From Ptiloglossa arizonensis (taxonomy: Eukaryota > Arthropoda > Insecta > Hymenoptera > Colletidae): DNA of 64,000 nucleotides. How positions within the stretch are numbered: position 1 is the first letter of the stretch; each line of letters begins with the position of its first letter. The position numbers and the translations under genes are program-made. The stretch covers positions 1 through 64,000 of the forward strand of contig NW_027479733.1 in NCBI RefSeq assembly GCF_051014685.1. The letters run 5' to 3'. Positions 61,468 to 64,000 of the stretch are shown here, one piece after another. The notes below the pieces were generated by a model. It was not told where the DNA came from, searched no databases, and was given only the letters and a program-made list of their open reading frames with translations.

Positions 61468-63591
61468 TCTGGTTATGCGTTTGGAGCAGCAGAACTGCGA
61501 AAAATTTGTTCTCTTCTCAACCATTTCTTAGCTTCAAACTCCCATATCTCGCGAACGGATTGACCTAACCCAAAAATTCCTGTAGCGTCTGGAAGTAGAA
61601 ACTCGCCCGATTACAGCGGTATGTGTATTTTTCCCCTAGGCCATTCTTGTGAAGCGTTTGGAGCAGCAGAATTGCGAAAAATTTTTTGCCTTCTCAACCA
61701 TTTCTTGGCTTCAAACTTCCATATCTCGCGAACGGATTGACCTAACCCAAAAATTCCTATTGCATCTGAAAGTAGAAACTCGCCCGATTACAACGGTATG
61801 TGTATTTCTTCCCTAGGCCATTCTGGTTATGCGTTTGGAGCAGCAGAAATGCGAAAAATTTGTTGTCTTCTCAACCATTTCTTAGCTTCAAACTCCCATA
61901 TCTCGCGAACGGATTGACCTAACCCAAAAATTCCTATTGCATCTGAAAGTAGAAACTCGCCCGATTACTACGGTATGTGTATTTTTTCCCTAGCCCATTC
62001 TGGTTAAGCGTTTGGAGCAGCAGAATAGCGAAAAATTTTTTGCCTTCTCAACCATTTCTTGGCTTCAAGCTCCCATATCTCGCGAACGGATTGACCTAAC
62101 CCAAAAATTCCTATTGCATCTGAAAGTAGAAACTCGCCCGATTACAGCGGTATGTGTATTTTTTCCCTAGGCAATTCTGGTTATGCGTTTGGAGCAGCAG
62201 AACTGCGAAAAATTTGTTCTCTTCTCAACCATTTCTTAGCTTCAAACTCCCATATCTCGCGAACGGATTGACCTAACCCAAAAATTCCTGTAGCGTCTGG
62301 AAGTAGAAACTCGCCCGATTACAGCGGTATGTGTATTTTTCCCCTAGGCCATTCTTGTGAAGCGTTTGGAGCAGCAGAATTGCGAAAAATTTTTTGCCTT
62401 CTCAACCATTTCTTGGCTTCAAACTTCCATATCTCGCGAACGGATTGACCTAACCCAAAAATTCCCATTGCACCTGAAAGTAGAAACTCGCCCCATTACA
62501 ACGGTATGTGTATTTTTTCCCTAGGCCATTCTGGTTAAGCGTTTGGAACAGCAGATTTGCGAAAAATTTTTTGCCTTCTCAACCATTTCTTGGATTCAAA
62601 CTCCCATATCTCGCGAACGGGTTGACCTAACCCAAAAATTCCTGTTGCGTCTGAAAGTAGAAACTCGCCCGATTACAACGGTATGTGTATTTTTTCCCTA
62701 GGCCATTCTGGTTAAGCGTTTGGAGCAGCAGAATTGCGAAAAATTTTTTGCCTTCTCAACCATTTCTTGGCTTCAAACTCCCATATCTCGCGAACGGATT
62801 GACCTAACCCAAAAATTCCTATTGCATCTGAAAGTAGAAACTCGCCCGATTACAACGGTATGTGTATTTCTTCCCTAGGCCATTCTGGTTATGCGTTTGG
62901 AGCAGCAGAAATGCGAAAAATTTGTTGTCTTCTCAACCATTTCTTAGCTTCAAACTCCCATATCTCGCGAACGGATTGACCTAACCCAAAAATTCCTATT
63001 GCATCTGAAAGTAGAAACTCGCCCGATTACTACGGTATGTGTATTTTTTCCCTAGGCCATTCTGGTTAAGCGTTTGGAGCAGCAGAATTGCGAAAAATTT
63101 TTTGCCGTCTCAACCATTTCTTGGCTTCAAACTCCCATATCTCGCGAACGGATTGACCAAACCCAAAAATTCCTATTGCATCTGAAAGTAGAAACTCGCC
63201 CGATTACAGCGGTATGCGTATTTTTTCCCGAGGCAATTCTGGTTAAGCGTTTGGAGCAGCAGAATTGCGAAAAATTTTTTGCCTTCTCAACCATTTCTTG
63301 GCTTCAAACTCCCATATCTCGCGAACGGATTGACCTAACCCAAAAATTCCTATTGCATCTGAAAGTAGAAACTCGCCCGATTACAAAGGTGTGTGTATTT
63401 TTTCCCTAGGCCATTCTGGTTAAGCGTTTGGAGCAGCAGAATTGCGAAAAATTTGTTGTTTTTTCAACCATTTCTTAGCTTCAAACTCGCATATCTCGCG
63501 AACGGATTGACTTAACCCAAAAATTCCTATTGCATCTGAAAGTAGAAACTAGCCCGATTACAGCGGTATGTGTATTTTCTCCCTAAGCCAT
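61468..63591. repeat. Right-hand monomers related to the 12/14-mer blocks
   Basis: The units reuse the markers of the two 14-mer copies in a changed order. The CCGTCTC / GACCAAACCC unit now lies 16 units (2832 bp) after its previous occurrence (60242 to 63074). A local 4-unit repeat links 61468 with 62176 (both GGCAATTCTGGTTATGCG, AACTGCG, TTTGTTCTC). Confidence 0.72.
62707..62883 (+). repeat. Representative near-consensus monomer
   Basis: By eye this unit differs from the consensus at one site, in the T6 run (TTCTTCCC instead of TTTTTTCCC). Landmarks in monomer coordinates: TCTGG at m1, GGAGCAGCAG at m16-25, A5T6 at m33-43, near CENP-B-box motif at m73-89 on the minus strand, TCGCGA palindrome at m82-87, CCTAACCC at m97-104, AAAAATT at m105-111, T6 at m161-166 and CCTAGG palindrome at m168-173. 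The consensus has 8 CpG dinucleotides. No convincing internal sub-repeat is visible, so 177 bp appears to be the basic unit and not a dimer. Confidence 0.9.
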
Positions 63592-64000
63592 TCTGGTTAA
63601 GCGTTTGGAGCAGCAGAATTGCGAAAAATTTTTTGCCTTCTCAACCATTTCTTGGCTTCAAACTTCCATATCTCGCGAACGGATTGACCTAAACCAAAAA
63701 TTCCCATTGCATCTGAAAGTAGAAACTCGCCCGATTACAACGGTATGTGTATTTTTTCCCTAGGCCATTCTGGTTAAGCGTTTGGAGCAGCAGAAATGCG
63801 AAAAATTTTTTGCCTTCTCAACCATTTCTTGGCTTCAAACTCCCATATCTCGCGAACGGATTGACCTAACCCAAAAATTCCTATTGCATCTGAAAGTAGA
63901 AACTCGCCCGATTACAACGGTATGTGTATTTTTTCGCTAGGCCATTCTGGATAAGCGTTTGGAGCAGCAGAATGGAGAAAAATTTTTTGCCTTCTCAACC
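63592..64000. repeat. Start of another 43.6-kb-type block, cut by the window end
   Basis: The last units match those at about 43.6-44.0 kb: AAACTTCC with CCCATTGC, then AAATGCG, then GGATAAG with an ATGG variant. The shift is 20005 bp (43764 to 63769), equal to 113 units plus the four A6 insertions lying between. The array clearly continues past the right edge. Confidence 0.75.

Larger units (their letters stand above)
1..64000. repeat. 177-bp satellite DNA array filling the window
   Basis: Every part of the window is made of one 177-bp unit repeated head to tail in the same orientation, about 361 times. The TCTGG anchor recurs every 177 bp with almost no slippage after 3409, for example at 3586, 3763, 3940, 5533, 7480 and 63061. 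I saw no inverted unit, no transposon and no unique spacer. Monomers differ mainly by substitutions, and the same variant combinations recur at fixed multiples of 177 bp, so the array has higher-order structure. Base composition of the consensus is 74 G+C of 177. The unit length is close to a nucleosome repeat, as in many eukaryotic centromeric satellites (established knowledge). A centromeric role is an inference. The taxon and satellite family are not recognised. Confidence 0.98.

Noticed and set aside
5546..63409. Open frames of 111 to 170 codons repeated along the plus strand
   Set aside because: They begin at TTG, translate the satellite itself in 59-residue copies, and exist only where the TAG in CCTAGG is mutated. 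The single-base indels that do occur would break them, and there is no gene-like context.
1..64000. CRISPR array
   Set aside because: There are no short repeats separated by unique spacers. The whole 177-bp unit repeats, with no variable spacer.
1..64000. Telomere or subtelomere repeat, suggested by CCTAACCC in each unit
   Set aside because: Only one or two telomere-like units occur per 177 bp, always inside the satellite consensus, and no run of the motif is present.
1..64000. Transposon, rDNA spacer or tRNA/rRNA genes within the array
   Set aside because: No unit is interrupted. The 177-bp register is continuous from 3409 to the end, which leaves no room for an insertion, and no RNA-gene-like sequence is seen.
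1..64000. Monomer as a dimer of an about 88-bp unit
   Set aside because: The two halves of the consensus do not resemble each other beyond short A/T tracts such as AAAAATT.
1..64000. Assignment to a named satellite family or species
   Set aside because: I do not recognise the sequence. A similarity search of the consensus against satellite libraries would be needed, and any name given here would be a guess.

Overview
The whole 64 kb window is one uninterrupted, single-orientation satellite DNA array. I find no protein-coding gene, RNA gene, mobile element or single-copy sequence in it. The repeat unit is 177 bp, about 42% G+C, and about 361 units fit in the window. Monomer positions (m1-m177) below start at the T of the TCTGG motif. 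A near-consensus unit lies at 62707-62883. Each unit typically carries an A5T6 tract (m33-43), a TCGCGA palindrome (m82-87), an AAAAATT tract (m105-111), a T6 run (m161-166) and a CCTAGG palindrome (m168-173). A megasatellite-style array with no genes, in nucleosome-sized units and with higher-order structure, points to a eukaryotic centromeric, pericentromeric or other heterochromatic region. I cannot name the taxon from the sequence.

Layout. Positions 1-3409 hold the same monomers but with many 1-bp indels: spacings run from 176 to 188 bp and total +43 bp over 18 units. This looks like unpolished read sequence. From 3409 to the end the phase is almost perfect. I find only nine 1-bp indels, net +3 over about 341 units, and they account exactly for the total offset. 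This part is a patchwork of tandemly duplicated higher-order repeat (HOR) blocks of different lengths: 6-mer (3940-5640), 27-mer (5533-15090, two abutting copies), 22-mer (about 13.7-21.46 kb), 17-mer (23232-29249, two abutting copies), 25-mer (about 29.7-38.2 kb), a partial 13-mer (39163-42.7 kb), 15-mer (43587-48900, two copies), 13-mer (49.25-53.85 kb, two copies) and 14-mer (56512-61467, two copies). Several seams hold hybrid monomers, the footprint of unequal exchange. The last 0.4 kb returns to the variant set seen 20 kb earlier at 43.6-44.0 kb.

Open reading frames of 60-170 codons occur throughout. They are by-products of 177 being 59 codons and of variants that remove the in-frame TAG inside the CCTAGG motif. 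They use a TTG start, have no gene-like context and should not be annotated as genes.

The most interesting points are the sharp change in indel density at about 3.4 kb, a motif in most monomers that is one CpG transition away from the CENP-B box core, the very strong length constraint, the mosaic HOR history with hybrid monomers, and a short conversion-like patch near 31.7-31.84 kb.
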